Source of the DNA: Paramuribaculum sp.
GTDB lineage: Bacteria > Bacteroidota > Bacteroidia > Bacteroidales > Muribaculaceae
Assembly: GCA_029051965.1 (NCBI GenBank)
Contig: JAIDJZ010000193.1
Span: 1 to 27,133 of the forward strand
Reading direction: 5' to 3'
DNA: 27,133 bases
The position numbers were made by a program, and so were the translations under genes. Of the stretch, positions 15,343 through 23,361 are shown in pieces (within the stretch, counting starts at the first letter, position 1; the number at the start of each line of letters is the position of its first letter). The notes beneath the pieces were generated by a model. The model made no database searches. It had not been told where the DNA came from and worked only from the letters and a program-made list of their open reading frames with translations.

Positions 15343-15390
15343 AGCAATGGCCCGTCTGAGGTGTTTCAAGCCGGAAGTCGGACCATTGCT
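15343..15390 (+). other. imperfect stem-loop in the hemD-rnpA gap
   Basis: AGCAATGGCCCG (15343-15354) pairs with CGGACCATTGCT (15379-15390): eight continuous pairs, one mismatch, then three more. The 24-base loop is unpaired in this reading. There is no T tract after it. The remaining parts of the 15304-15465 gap hold a second small hairpin CGGAAT / ATTCCG (15414-15432) and a T-rich run before rnpA. It may be an RNA leader structure; function unknown. Confidence 0.4.
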
Positions 15391-15465
15391 TATTAATTAA
15401 TCCGGGGCAGAGTCGGAATCGCTTGAATTCCGGTGACGCTCTTTTTTGTTTTTACATTATTCCCG

Positions 15466-15894
15466 ATGACCGCTTCCTTACGACTTTATAAAAAGGAGAA
15501 GCTCTGCAGTCTGACTGCTATCGAACGGCTTTTTTCGGCCGGGGAGAAATGTCACGGACGCATGGCTTATCCGTGGCGTGCGGTGTGGCGGTTCCGTGAA
15601 GATAGCGACATCCGGCCTGCGGTGCCTCAGTTTGTCATAACTGTGCCAAAAAGGCGTTTGCGTCATGCTGTCGGGCGTGTCAGAATGCGAAGGGTGCTGA
15701 GAGAGGCCTATCGTCTTAACCGTCATCTTTTTCCTGACGGCGGTAACTGTCCGGTCGACATCGCATTCATCTATGTGGCCAACGATCTGACAACCTACAG
15801 GGCCGCAGTCAGATCTGTTACGAAAATTATCGGTGACATAGCTGCTGAATGGGCCGTCAGAAGCAAATCTGCCGGGGATGACCCTGTTGTATGA
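15466..15894 (+). CDS. rnpA: ribonuclease P protein component
   Basis: Small basic protein (142 residues) that binds RNase P RNA and aids removal of tRNA 5' leaders. The typical order is visible: N-terminal [18 protein letters not shown], central [17 protein letters not shown], then the helix with the RNA-binding RNR motif, here [17 protein letters not shown]. In the motif the asparagine is replaced by valine at residue 72 (R71-V72-R73). ATG 15466 was chosen over an upstream GTG at 15433, because the family starts just before the KKEKL segment. It overlaps yidD by up to 17 bp, and the order rnpA-yidD is conserved. Confidence 0.9.
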   Translation: MTASLRLYKKEKLCSLTAIERLFSAGEKCHGRMAYPWRAVWRFREDSDIRPAVPQFVITVPKRRLRHAVGRVRMRRVLREAYRLNRHLFPDGGNCPVDIAFIYVANDLTTYRAAVRSVTKIIGDIAAEWAVRSKSAGDDPVV

Positions 15895-16111
15895 AGCTAT
15901 GATCCGCCGTCTGTTTATTCTTCCCATCCGCTTCTATCAGCTTTGCATTTCGCCTATGTTGCCGAATGCATGCCGCTTTACCCCGACATGCAGTCAGTAT
16001 GCCGTAGAGGCGATAATGCGGCATGGCGTGATATACGGCAGCTGGCTGGCTTTGAAAAGAATTCTCCGCTGTCATCCCTGGGGAGGAAGCGGCTATGACC
16101 CTGTGCCGTGA
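15878..16111 (+). CDS. yidD: membrane protein insertion efficiency factor YidD
   Basis: A 77-residue member of the YidD (haemolysin-like) family that assists YidC-dependent membrane insertion. The diagnostic block is [27 protein letters not shown], quoted in parts, with the [17 protein letters not shown]-terminus. Start choice is uncertain: ATG 15878 overlaps rnpA by 17 bp, ATG 15899 would start 5 bp after the rnpA stop and also fits the family N-terminus MIRRLFILP. It overlaps tatD by 4 bp (GTGA). The conserved linkage to rnpA supports the call. Confidence 0.93.
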   Translation: MTLLYEAMIRRLFILPIRFYQLCISPMLPNACRFTPTCSQYAVEAIMRHGVIYGSWLALKRILRCHPWGGSGYDPVP

Positions 16112-16716
16112 GACTGATTGACACCCACTCCCATTTTTTGCGCTCTGATGCACTCGTCAACCGCTATCCGGGCGAGAGTCTTCCTTCGGGCTATGTTTTT
16201 TCGGCTGGAATTCATCCGTGGCATTCGGCCGATGCCGATTTCGCGTGTCTTGAGCAGATGCTGAAGATGCCCTGTGTCAGGGCTGTAGGCGAGGCAGGCC
16301 TCGATTCGATGAGAGGACCTTCGTCAGATGTTCAGACAGCGGTTTTCCGGCGTCAGATCGAACTGAGTGAGAGTTTTGAAAAGCCGCTTCTGATCCATTG
16401 CGTCAGATCATTCCAGCCGCTGTTGGCTCTGCGTAGAGAGCTGCGTCCGCGCCAGCCGTGGATCATCCACGGTTTCCGGGGCAAACCGCAAATGGCGCGG
16501 CAGCTCACATCTGCCGGACTTTACCTTTCTGTCGGTCCGAAGTTTAATGCGGATGCTTTGAAGGAGATCCCCGCCGACAGGTTGCTGATAGAGACTGACG
16601 ACTCTGAAACTGGAATCGAAGCTGTTGCGGCAGCTGTTGCGGAGAATCTGGGCTGTCCGGCCGCATTGGTCATTGATAGCTGTTGCGGCAATCTGAACCG
16701 CCTGCTTTTTCCTTAA
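16108..16716 (+). CDS. TatD-family hydrolase
   Basis: A 202-residue metal-dependent hydrolase of the TatD amidohydrolase family; members act as 3'-5' DNases or deoxyribonucleases in quality control. Metal-binding residues seen are H7 and H9 in DTHSHF, E62 in GEAGLD, H97 in LLIHC, H121 in IIHGF and D164 in IETDD. The protein is shorter than the usual 255-260 residues, as is common for Bacteroidetes forms. The start is GTG at 16108 sharing GTGA with the yidD stop, so translation is coupled. It ends the hemD-rnpA-yidD-tatD run; a short hairpin with a T run follows. Confidence 0.9.
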   Translation: MRLIDTHSHFLRSDALVNRYPGESLPSGYVFSAGIHPWHSADADFACLEQMLKMPCVRAVGEAGLDSMRGPSSDVQTAVFRRQIELSESFEKPLLIHCVRSFQPLLALRRELRPRQPWIIHGFRGKPQMARQLTSAGLYLSVGPKFNADALKEIPADRLLIETDDSETGIEAVAAAVAENLGCPAALVIDSCCGNLNRLLFP

Positions 16717-16719
16717 AGA

Positions 16720-16746
16720 TTGCTTTTATCTGTAAAGCAAGTTTTT
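16720..16746 (+). terminator. short hairpin with T run: terminator of the tatD unit or operator of the HTH gene
   Basis: TTGCTTT (16720-16726) pairs with AAAGCAA (16734-16740), a 7-bp stem with loop TATCTGT, followed by GTTTTT. It begins 4 bases after the tatD stop and ends 13 bases before the start of the HTH gene. Both a terminator and an antitoxin operator would fit the position. Confidence 0.45.
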
Positions 16747-16758
16747 AAGTATAAAGAT

Positions 16759-17118
16759 ATGGAGATCTCAAAACAGCAATACGAGTATGCACTCAACCGC
16801 ATAGAGGAACTTTTGCCGTTGGTGACAGACGAAACTCCGGTGAGCGACAAGAACGCCGTTGAGTTGACCATTGTTTCAGATGTGGTTGAAGCATATGAAA
16901 AAATGCACTACCCGATAGCCAAACCGACTATCGGTGAGCTTATAAGCCTTTCAATAGAGGAGAAAGGCATGACCCAGAAACAGCTTGCCAAAGAGCTGGG
17001 TGTGAGTCCGTCAAGAGTAAGTGACTATATTTCAGGTCGTGCCGAGCCTACATTACGGATTGCTCGTGCTATCTGTCTTTTTCTTGGCATTACGCCTGCC
17101 GCCATGCTCGGTATCTGA
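16759..17118 (+). CDS. HigA-like helix-turn-helix transcriptional regulator (orphan antitoxin)
   Basis: A 119-residue protein. The N-terminal half, MEISKQQYEYALNRIEELL, is an acidic helical region; the C-terminal half is an XRE-type HTH: MTQKQLAKELGVSPSRVSDYISGRAEPTL, which binds DNA at an inverted repeat. This layout matches HigA antitoxins of type II toxin-antitoxin pairs. No HigB-like toxin gene is found on either strand within 500 bp; TatD and aroK flank it. ATG 16759 was taken as start; the TTG at 16720 overlaps a hairpin and is less likely. It is probably an autoregulated orphan or a regulator of a distant gene. Confidence 0.85.
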   Translation: MEISKQQYEYALNRIEELLPLVTDETPVSDKNAVELTIVSDVVEAYEKMHYPIAKPTIGELISLSIEEKGMTQKQLAKELGVSPSRVSDYISGRAEPTLRIARAICLFLGITPAAMLGI

Positions 17119-17202
17119 AGAATACCTATAAAGTCATGGACCTCCACTCCATAGAATGTGAAAAACTCATCTCAATGCGGCGGAAATGTGGCGATAAAAA
17201 GT

Positions 17203-17210
17203 TATCTTTG
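17203..17210 (+). promoter_or_regulatory. putative -7 box for aroK
   Basis: TATCTTTG is a full match to TAnnTTTG and gives a short leader of about 13 nt before the aroK ATG at 17230. No clean TTTG is seen 18-20 bases upstream. Confidence 0.45.
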
Positions 17211-17229
17211 CAGGTAGTTAATAGTTGAA

Positions 17230-17769
17230 ATGAAGCCTGTTTTTCTCATCGGATTCATGGGGAGCGGTAAATCCACTCTCGGTCGGGCACTTGCCAAAGC
17301 GTCCGGCCTCGGTTTCATCGACCTCGACAATTATATCGAAACACGTTTCCACAGGAATATTCGCGATCTGTTTGCGGAATGCGGTGAAGACGGCTTCCGT
17401 GATATCGAGCGACGGATGTTGCATGAAGTCAGTGACTTTGAGGATGTCATTGTAGCCTGCGGAGGCGGAACTCCCTGTTTCTATGATAATATGGAGCGGA
17501 TGAATCTCGCTGGGCTGACGATTTTGCTCGAGTCTTCGCATGAAAAGCTTCTGCAGCGTCTCAAACTCGGACGCCGGCGCCGTCCGCTGATCGCGTCGAT
17601 GTCAGATGATGAACTCGACGTCTACATCCGGAAGGCACTCGAAAGCCGGATGCCGTTCTATTCGGGAGCATCGGTCAGATTCTGTTCGGATTTCCTCGAT
17701 TCGCAGGAGGAGATTGACTGTTCTGTCAGACAATTCATTGAGCGTTTCAACTTGCCTTCCATTAAATAA
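17230..17769 (+). CDS. aroK: shikimate kinase
   Basis: Shikimate kinase phosphorylates shikimate at the 3-hydroxyl in the chorismate pathway. The 179-residue protein has the Walker A GFMGSGKST (residues 8-16), shikimate-binding D33 in DLDNYIE, the ACGGGTP block near residue 77-83, and a lid with RRRRPLI. A second shikimate-pathway gene, aroQ, is in this window at 24734, but they are not clustered. It is followed after 11 bp by an alanine-dehydrogenase-like gene. Identification is confident. Confidence 0.94.
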   Translation: MKPVFLIGFMGSGKSTLGRALAKASGLGFIDLDNYIETRFHRNIRDLFAECGEDGFRDIERRMLHEVSDFEDVIVACGGGTPCFYDNMERMNLAGLTILLESSHEKLLQRLKLGRRRRPLIASMSDDELDVYIRKALESRMPFYSGASVRFCSDFLDSQEEIDCSVRQFIERFNLPSIK

Positions 17770-17780
17770 GCTAACTCGTT

Positions 17781-18971
17781 ATGATCCATTCCTTAGATCC
17801 GAATATGGCCACTCTTGAGCAGCCTTCCGCCCTCGCGTCACGCCGGAGGCTTTTTTCACTCGGTCTGCCAAAATGCAATGATTTGTCGGAGCGTCGCTTC
17901 CCTCTGACTCCCGAAGGTGCAAGAATGCTTGTCGAGCAAGGCTTTACGGTCAGAATGGAGTCTGGAGCCGCTGACACGATCCACTATACAGACAATCAGT
18001 ATGCTGCAGCCGGGGTCAGGATAGCATCGCGCGGAGAGGTGCTTGGCTGTGACATCGTCATACATCTTGCCGATCTTCATCCGATGGATGTCAGGCAGAT
18101 GCGTCGAGGAGCTCTCCTTCTGACGCTTCTGACTCCGATGCGTATCAATCGTGACACAGTTGTCGCTCTTCTTGACCGGCATATCATTTCAGTGGCTGTC
18201 AATCTGATCCGTGACGAACGCGGCAACCTCCCCTTTGCGGATATTCTCGATGAGGTCGACGGGCGTGCTGCGATGGCCAGGGCGTCGTCATTCCTTGCGG
18301 ATTCTGTTCATGGAAAGGGGATTCTGCTGGGCGGAGTCGCCGGAGTGGGACCGTGTGAGGTGATGATAATCGGAAGCGGCATAGCAGCATGCGCTGCGGC
18401 GCGTTCGGCAACCGGAGCCGGTGCACTTGTCAGAATGTTCGACAATGACGTTTATCGTCTGCGTGAGGCAACTCGCCTTCTCGGACCGTCTGTGGTTGCT
18501 TCGGCGATGCATCCGCGCGTGATGGCTAATGCGTTGCGTACGGCCGATGTTCTGATCTACACGTCAGTCAGCCAGTCGCCTGTCTTTGATTGCGAATCGA
18601 TTTCCGATATGAAGCGCGGTCTGATTATTTTTGATCTCAGCGAAGATCCCGGAGTAGCCTTTCCCTCGTTGCCTACAATCGATCTGGCTCTTGCCTCGCC
18701 GCTCGACATCTCCCCGACAGAGCCTTCGAGGGCCTGTTATGTCAATGCAGGCAGCGCAGTTGCCCGCACGGCAGCAATGGCGCTCAGCAACACGTTTTCA
18801 ACGATGTTCAGCCAGCTTGTCGATTGCGACGGTGTGACAAACGCCCTGAACCTTCATTCGGGGCTTCAGGCCGCGACGTTTACCTTTCTGGGAAAGGTTG
18901 TCAACCGAAAGGTCGCCGAGATGGTGGGACGCCGGGCAGTAGATATCCGTATATTCCTGACACTATCGTAA
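17781..18971 (+). CDS. divergent alanine dehydrogenase/NAD(P) transhydrogenase alpha-like protein
   Basis: A 396-residue protein with the two-domain alanine dehydrogenase/PntA fold. The N-terminal domain has SERRFPLTPEGARML (37-50) equivalent to NRVALTPAG, then IHLADLHP where the family has VKVKEP. The Rossmann stretch MIIGSGIAACAAA is at 195-207, with D221 after strand two; the third glycine of the nucleotide motif is alanine. The catalytic lysine appears replaced by alanine (about 97), and the catalytic histidine after the LLTL strand by threonine (about 118), whereas an aspartate in SEDPG (about 289) remains. It may lack classic activity and do something else with NAD. It follows aroK by 11 bp and precedes rnhA by 14 bp, so it probably belongs to an operon. 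Confidence 0.72.
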   Translation: MIHSLDPNMATLEQPSALASRRRLFSLGLPKCNDLSERRFPLTPEGARMLVEQGFTVRMESGAADTIHYTDNQYAAAGVRIASRGEVLGCDIVIHLADLHPMDVRQMRRGALLLTLLTPMRINRDTVVALLDRHIISVAVNLIRDERGNLPFADILDEVDGRAAMARASSFLADSVHGKGILLGGVAGVGPCEVMIIGSGIAACAAARSATGAGALVRMFDNDVYRLREATRLLGPSVVASAMHPRVMANALRTADVLIYTSVSQSPVFDCESISDMKRGLIIFDLSEDPGVAFPSLPTIDLALASPLDISPTEPSRACYVNAGSAVARTAAMALSNTFSTMFSQLVDCDGVTNALNLHSGLQAATFTFLGKVVNRKVAEMVGRRAVDIRIFLTLS

Positions 18972-18985
18972 CGTTCTGAAAAACT

Positions 18986-19630
18986 ATGGCTCGTAGAAAA
19001 TTTTATGTTGTCTGGGCCGGCCATTCGCCGGGAGTTTATGATTCATGGGAAGAATGCCGTCTGCAGACGGAAGGTTTTGCCGGTGCGCGCTTCAAGAGTT
19101 TCGACTCTCAGGATGAGGCGGTCGCAGCCTACCGCGGCAATCCGCAGGAGTATCTCAATATTTTTAGGGCGATGGGTAGCCGCAAACAGCCTGTGATTGT
19201 GAACTATAGCGCTATTCCGGAGATTGTCCGCGGTGCGATTGCGGTCGATGCCGCGTGTAGCAGAAATCCGGGACCTGTCGAATATCGCGGAGTCGACATC
19301 GAGACTGGCGAACAGATCTTTCATGTCGGGCCGCTTGCAGGAGGCTCAAACAACATGGGCGAGTTTCTGGCGATAGTCCATGCGCTTGCCATGCTGACTC
19401 AGTCAGGGCGCGGCAACGTGACGATCTATTCGGACTCTAAGACCGCAATGGCGTGGGTCAGAAACCGTAAGGCTAAGACAACGATCGCCCCTACCCCAGA
19501 AAACCAGCGGATCAGAGAGCTTGTTGCGCGCGCAGAGGCGTGGCTGTCGGACCACACCTATACTAATCCCATTGTCAAATGGGACACAGAGCGCTGGGGT
19601 GAGATACCGGCAGATTTCGGCCGTAAATAG
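18986..19630 (+). CDS. rnhA: ribonuclease H with N-terminal viroplasmin domain
   Basis: A 214-residue RNase HI that degrades RNA in RNA-DNA hybrids. Residues 1-50 form the caulimovirus viroplasmin-type domain that binds hybrid (KFYVVWAGHSPGVYDSWEEC). Residues 80-210 are the RNase H core with the DEDD residues: AVDAACS (D88), NNMGEFLAI (E near 126), YSDSKTAM (D), and the final KWDTERWGEIPADF (D). The gene converges on mscL with a gap of only 6 bp and no terminator visible in between. Identification confident. Confidence 0.93.
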   Translation: MARRKFYVVWAGHSPGVYDSWEECRLQTEGFAGARFKSFDSQDEAVAAYRGNPQEYLNIFRAMGSRKQPVIVNYSAIPEIVRGAIAVDAACSRNPGPVEYRGVDIETGEQIFHVGPLAGGSNNMGEFLAIVHALAMLTQSGRGNVTIYSDSKTAMAWVRNRKAKTTIAPTPENQRIRELVARAEAWLSDHTYTNPIVKWDTERWGEIPADFGRK

Positions 19631-19636
19631 ATCAGG

Positions 19637-20077
19637 TTATCTGTTCTTTTCGTCGGCTGCCTGCTGCCTGAGAAGATCACGGATCTCGGTCAGAAGGATT
19701 TCTTCTTTTGTGGGTTCGGGAGCCGGGGCCGGTTTTTCTTCCTCTTTCTTTTTGAATTTCAGAATGATGCGCAGGGCAACAAAGATGCTGAACGCAATGA
19801 TCAGGAAGTCGACGATGTTCATGATGAAGTTGCCGTAGTTGATGGCTACTTCCTGAACGGCTGCCACTCCGGGTGCTGCGTCTTTGGCGTGGACTATGAT
19901 GTATTTCAGGTTTTTGAGACCGTCGCCGCCGGTTGCGATAGAGACAACGGGCATGATGATGTCATTGACGAGGGAGCTGACTATTGTGCCGAATGCGCCG
20001 CCGATGATCACACCGACTGCCATGTCAATGATGTTGCCTTTCATGGCAAATTCCTTAAAATCTTTGAGAAACGACAT
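19637..20077 (-). CDS. mscL: large-conductance mechanosensitive channel MscL
   Basis: MscL opens on membrane tension and releases solutes during osmotic downshock. The 146-residue protein has the amphipathic N-terminus SFLKDFKEFAMKGN, pore helix NIIDMAVGVIIGGAFG, a periplasmic loop, TM2 YGNFIMNIVDFLIIAFSIF, and a C-terminal cytoplasmic helix EILLTEIRDLL. The gene lies 67 bp downstream of a YbdG-like MscS channel on the same strand, so both osmotic channels could be coordinated. A TAATTTTG box at 20139-20146 may give it its own promoter. Confidence 0.96.
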   Translation of the reverse strand: MSFLKDFKEFAMKGNIIDMAVGVIIGGAFGTIVSSLVNDIIMPVVSIATGGDGLKNLKYIIVHAKDAAPGVAAVQEVAINYGNFIMNIVDFLIIAFSIFVALRIILKFKKKEEEKPAPAPEPTKEEILLTEIRDLLRQQAADEKNR

Positions 20078-20138
20078 AGTTGGTAGAATGAATGCTGTTA
20101 TAGATTTTGGATAAGTGAAAAGAGGGCTGTCGCCCGCA

Positions 20139-20146
20139 CAAAATTA
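20139..20146 (-). promoter_or_regulatory. possible -7 box for mscL
   Basis: On the minus strand TAATTTTG overlaps the stop codon of the MscS-type gene, about 62 bp before the mscL start. No TTTG at the right spacing. Just downstream GGGC-GACA-GCCC followed by TCTTTT may be a weak hairpin. Confidence 0.35.
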
Positions 20147-21340
20147 AACAAGAGAGCGGTTTTGTTGGTTCAGACGGGCAATGTCGCTGCCGGCGGGCGA
20201 CTGGAACAGTGACAGTCCGAATACGCGAACGACCGAGTAGACGTGGTCCATGAAGTCGCTCTGGACTTTTTCGAACGCTACCCATTCGGTTGTCGGTGTG
20301 AAGAAGTAGATCTGTAGTGGCAGGCCGCTGGGTGTCGGCTCCATTTCGCGGATCATGTGGGTCATGTCGTGGCGTACGAATGAGGCTTCCGTGACATAGT
20401 TTTCGAGGTAACGTCTGAGAAGTGTCAGATTGTTATGGGGATGTTGTCCGGCGGCTGTTTCCGCATTGACAAATCCGTCGGCGGCAAGCCTGTCGACTTC
20501 TTCGGAAGTGAGGAAACGGACGGTTGACAGGTCGATCAGAACGGAGCGCTCGATTCTCCGGCCGCCGGAATCGCGCATTGCCTGATAGTTGCGGAAAGAG
20601 TCTGAGATGAGCGAATAGGGAGGGATAGTCGAGACTGAGTTGTCCCAGTTCCGGACTTTTACTGTTGTCAGCGAAACATCGATAACTTCTCCGTTGACGT
20701 CATATTTCGGAGCTGAGATCCAGTCGCCGCGATGGAGCATTTCGTTAGCAGTCAGCTGAACTGATGCAACAAGTCCGAGAATTGTGTCGCGGAAGACAAG
20801 CATCAGGACGGCTGCAGATGCTCCGATTGTCGTTATGATCGCCAGTGGGGTCTTGCCGATCAGAAGGCTGATTGCGACAATCGCGCCAAGAGCTATCGCA
20901 ATCAGTTTGCCCATCTGGAAGACACCCTTGATTGCGAACGCTTTAAGTTTGGGACGCCTGGCAAGAGCGTTGTAGAGGTTAGATAGGGTGACATTGATGA
21001 TGTGGACAACGGCCCAGACGATGTAGAACGATGTTATGACGCGGCACCAGTGATTGAGCGCGTCGGTTTCGTCGAACAGGTTGGGCAGCATCCAGTTGAT
21101 CAGCAGGGCGGGTGCGAGCTGAGCCACGCCGCTGAGGAGTCTGTGGTTGAGGAGGTCGTCGTCCCATGTGGTTGCTGTGTTCCTGACTGCTGAATCGAGG
21201 AGATAGAGGAGAGCCTTTACGATGAAGAATGTTATGACAGCGGCCAGTCCGATGCCGAGAAGGAGGATGGCGTCGATCAGCACACTGGAGCCGGGCCCGG
21301 ATATTGATTGTGCAAGGAATTCTCTGACAGTCTGTAGCAT
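20144..21340 (-). CDS. mechanosensitive ion channel, MscS/YbdG-like
   Basis: A 398-residue mechanosensitive channel. Five hydrophobic segments occupy about the first 180 residues; the pore helix region is GASAAVLMLVFRDTILGLVASVQL, quoted in parts. The beta domain GDWISAPKYDVNGEVIDVSLTTVKVRNWDNS and the ensuing IPPYSLISDSFRNY match YbdG/MscM-type members, which have a longer C-terminal domain. I chose ATG 21338-21340; a TTG at 21349 would overlap the preceding gene. The thioesterase stop at 21346 is 5 bp before this start, suggesting co-transcription. Substrate is ions under membrane tension. Confidence 0.88.
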   Translation of the reverse strand: MLQTVREFLAQSISGPGSSVLIDAILLLGIGLAAVITFFIVKALLYLLDSAVRNTATTWDDDLLNHRLLSGVAQLAPALLINWMLPNLFDETDALNHWCRVITSFYIVWAVVHIINVTLSNLYNALARRPKLKAFAIKGVFQMGKLIAIALGAIVAISLLIGKTPLAIITTIGASAAVLMLVFRDTILGLVASVQLTANEMLHRGDWISAPKYDVNGEVIDVSLTTVKVRNWDNSVSTIPPYSLISDSFRNYQAMRDSGGRRIERSVLIDLSTVRFLTSEEVDRLAADGFVNAETAAGQHPHNNLTLLRRYLENYVTEASFVRHDMTHMIREMEPTPSGLPLQIYFFTPTTEWVAFEKVQSDFMDHVYSVVRVFGLSLFQSPAGSDIARLNQQNRSLV

Positions 21341-21345
21341 GGAGA

Positions 21346-21822
21346 TCAATCTACGAATGTCCGTTGCTCAAAAGCTTCTATCTTTCCGACCCATCGTTCG
21401 GGTATCGGAGCGCCGGTCATTGTCTTCGGGTCGAAACCGGCCATTACTGTCCGGGCAACGCATTTGGTTTCTCCGGTGTTGCGGTCGACCAGTCGCTGTT
21501 CGAGTCTGACGCTGCGCTCTCCGATGTGGGTGGTGCGTGTCCAGACTTCGATGCTGTCGCCGAGAAAAGTGGGTGAGACAAAGTCGCAGTTGACGTTTAC
21601 AACAACCATGCAGAGGTCATGGACTGAGACTGGAGAGCCGTTGACGGCACAGAAGTATTCGATTTTCGCGAGATCCATGAATGTCAGATAGACATTGTTG
21701 TTGAGATGGCCGAGCATGTCGATGTCCGAGAATCTGATCTGGACCGGGAGGCAGAATCGGAAGGGGTGGTCGGCAGGGGTGACACGCGGATTGTCAGATG
21801 GAAGATATGTTGGTGAGGTCAT
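21346..21822 (-). CDS. acyl-CoA thioesterase, 4-hydroxybenzoyl-CoA thioesterase family
   Basis: A 158-residue hotdog-fold thioesterase. The active-site segment is RFSDIDMLGHLNNNVYLTFMD near residues 30-50, quoted in parts, with the Asp-X-X-Gly-His-X-Asn order typical of YbgC/4HBT enzymes, which hydrolyse acyl-CoA or acyl-ACP thioesters. No signal peptide. The gene lies between the MscS channel and the DUF721/recF pair on the minus strand, with gaps of 5 and 29 bp. The acyl substrate is unknown. Confidence 0.88.
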   Translation of the reverse strand: MTSPTYLPSDNPRVTPADHPFRFCLPVQIRFSDIDMLGHLNNNVYLTFMDLAKIEYFCAVNGSPVSVHDLCMVVVNVNCDFVSPTFLGDSIEVWTRTTHIGERSVRLEQRLVDRNTGETKCVARTVMAGFDPKTMTGAPIPERWVGKIEAFEQRTFVD

Positions 21823-21851
21823 TGCGGTTAAATGATTTAAGAAGACTGATA

Positions 21852-22142
21852 TTAATGGAAAACGATTGAGGTAATGGCGTTTGATCCGACGGCTCTGTTG
21901 ATCTGGTCGACGAGCGAGCTCCGGTTGAACGAGAGTTCGTTTTTGAGGGCGGCAGAGGTCAGGTAGACGTGGAGGACGCCCCGGTCGACGTAGCGTTTGA
22001 ATGTGTAGCGGTTGATTCCGGGACCGACGATTTCAGGCCAGATGTAGCATGCCCGCTGTTCGGCTACTGTCGAGCTCAGTCCGACCTGCTGGATTCCTTC
22101 CCGGATTATTTCGGCAATTGTTTTGGGTTCAGTTCGTTTCAT
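21852..22142 (-). CDS. DUF721 family protein
   Basis: A 96-residue protein of the DUF721 group, often next to recF and thought to bind nucleic acid. The core reads KTIAEIIREGIQQVGL, a WPEIVGPGI motif typical of the family, then a VLHVYLTSAALKNELSFNR stretch. ATG 22140-22142 is chosen; it shares ATGA with the recF stop (overlap 22139-22142). Upstream in-frame starts exist but lie inside recF. No enzymatic residues are evident. Confidence 0.88.
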   Translation of the reverse strand: MKRTEPKTIAEIIREGIQQVGLSSTVAEQRACYIWPEIVGPGINRYTFKRYVDRGVLHVYLTSAALKNELSFNRSSLVDQINRAVGSNAITSIVFH

Positions 22143-23281
22143 GTCGTCGGTTGATCGTCTGTCGGGGATAGTATCGGGGTGAATCTTCCGTGTCGTACGC
22201 TCCACATCGAGTAGTTTCCGGCGGTGTGGGCCATTATTTCGTCGAGGTGTTTTCGGTTGGTGTCTGTGACGAAGATCTGTCCGAATTCGCTGCCGGTGAC
22301 GAGCGTCATGATGCGTTCGACGCGAGAGCTGTCGAGTTTGTCAAAAACGTCGTCGAGCAGCAGCATCGGCCGGAGTCCTGAGGCTTCACGGAGAAAATCG
22401 TACTGAGCAAGGCGCAGAGCCGTCGTGAATGTCTTGCACTGACCTTGCGAACCGGTGCGTCGCATGGACATTCCTTCGAGGGATATGTCGATGTCGTCGC
22501 GATGTGGTCCGACAGACGTGTGGCGCACGATTTCGTCATGACGCCTCGCGCTGTCGAGCATCTTTATCAGACTTTTTTCGCTGCCGGCTTCGGGAGCGTC
22601 GAGCGAACCGCGGAAAGTCAGGCTGACTTCTTCGGCATCGTCTCCGGCAATCGCAGAGTAATAACGGTCTGTCAGACGGCTGAGTTCACTGACCCATCGA
22701 GAACGTGTCGAATGGATGTAGGCTGCCGCCATTTCCATTGTCATTTCGAGAGCTTCGTAGAGAGTGTGGTCCACTATTCCGTCGCGTAGCATCCGGTTTC
22801 GCTGTTCGAGCCCGGCATTGTAGCGTATGAGAGCGTCGAGATAGCGTTTGTCGCTCTGGGAGATGACCATGTTCATCCAGCGTCGGCGTTCCTCCCCTGC
22901 TCCCCGAATGAGGTCGATGTCCTGAGGGGCTGACATGACAATCGGAAATAGTCCGATGTGGTCGCTCAGCCGGGAGTATTCCTTCCCGCCGCGTTTGAGG
23001 CTTTTCCGCTTGCCGCCGGACAGTCCGAGAGTCAGCTCCTCGACAGAGTCGCGTCGGGAGTATCTGGCGCGTGCGATCGCGAAGTCTTCACCTCTGCGAA
23101 TCAGCATTCTGTCTGTCACACCGGAGAAGCTCCGGCAGAAGCTGAGATAGAAGATCGCGTCGAGCAGGTTGCTTTTGCCCATGCCGTTGTTTCCCAGAAA
23201 ACAATTTATTTTCGGGGAGAAGTCGAGGTGGGCTTCCTCGATGTTCTTGAAGTTTGTCAGAGAAAGATGATCGAGATGCAC
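22139..23281 (-). CDS. recF: DNA replication/repair protein RecF
   Basis: RecF loads RecA at gaps together with RecO and RecR. The 380-residue SMC-like ATPase has Walker A GNNGMGKSN (30-38), a signature near the middle, and Walker B LLLDDVFDKLD about residue 300. The N-terminus MHLDHLSLTNFKN matches the family. The gene is transcribed towards DUF721, and its promoter region is shared divergently with the epimerase gene. Identification is confident. Confidence 0.95.
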   Translation of the reverse strand: MHLDHLSLTNFKNIEEAHLDFSPKINCFLGNNGMGKSNLLDAIFYLSFCRSFSGVTDRMLIRRGEDFAIARARYSRRDSVEELTLGLSGGKRKSLKRGGKEYSRLSDHIGLFPIVMSAPQDIDLIRGAGEERRRWMNMVISQSDKRYLDALIRYNAGLEQRNRMLRDGIVDHTLYEALEMTMEMAAAYIHSTRSRWVSELSRLTDRYYSAIAGDDAEEVSLTFRGSLDAPEAGSEKSLIKMLDSARRHDEIVRHTSVGPHRDDIDISLEGMSMRRTGSQGQCKTFTTALRLAQYDFLREASGLRPMLLLDDVFDKLDSSRVERIMTLVTGSEFGQIFVTDTNRKHLDEIMAHTAGNYSMWSVRHGRFTPILSPTDDQPTT

Positions 23282-23317
23282 AAGCGTTTTTTCGTACAGC
23301 TATTTGTTTTTCGATTA

Positions 23318-23325
23318 CAAAATTA
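23318..23325 (-). promoter_or_regulatory. possible -7 box for recF
   Basis: On the minus strand TAATTTTG lies about 37 bp before the recF ATG. The nearest upstream TTTG is 12 bases away, too close, so support rests on the -7 box and the divergent arrangement. Confidence 0.4.
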
Positions 23326-23348
23326 AAAAAAATCTGCCAAATATTGCC

Positions 23349-23356
23349 TAAATTTG
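23349..23356 (+). promoter_or_regulatory. putative -7 box for the epimerase gene
   Basis: TAAATTTG ends six bases before the ATG at 23362, so the transcript would have almost no leader, as at 13015-13022. No good -33 box. Confidence 0.4.
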
Positions 23357-23361
23357 CAGTT

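Noticed and set aside
15414..15452. terminator before rnpA
   Set aside because: The 6-bp hairpin is separated from the T run by about nine bases, too far for a typical rho-independent terminator.
15304..15465. possible tRNA in the hemD-rnpA gap
   Set aside because: The stem does not fit a cloverleaf and there is no T-loop GTTCGA-type block.
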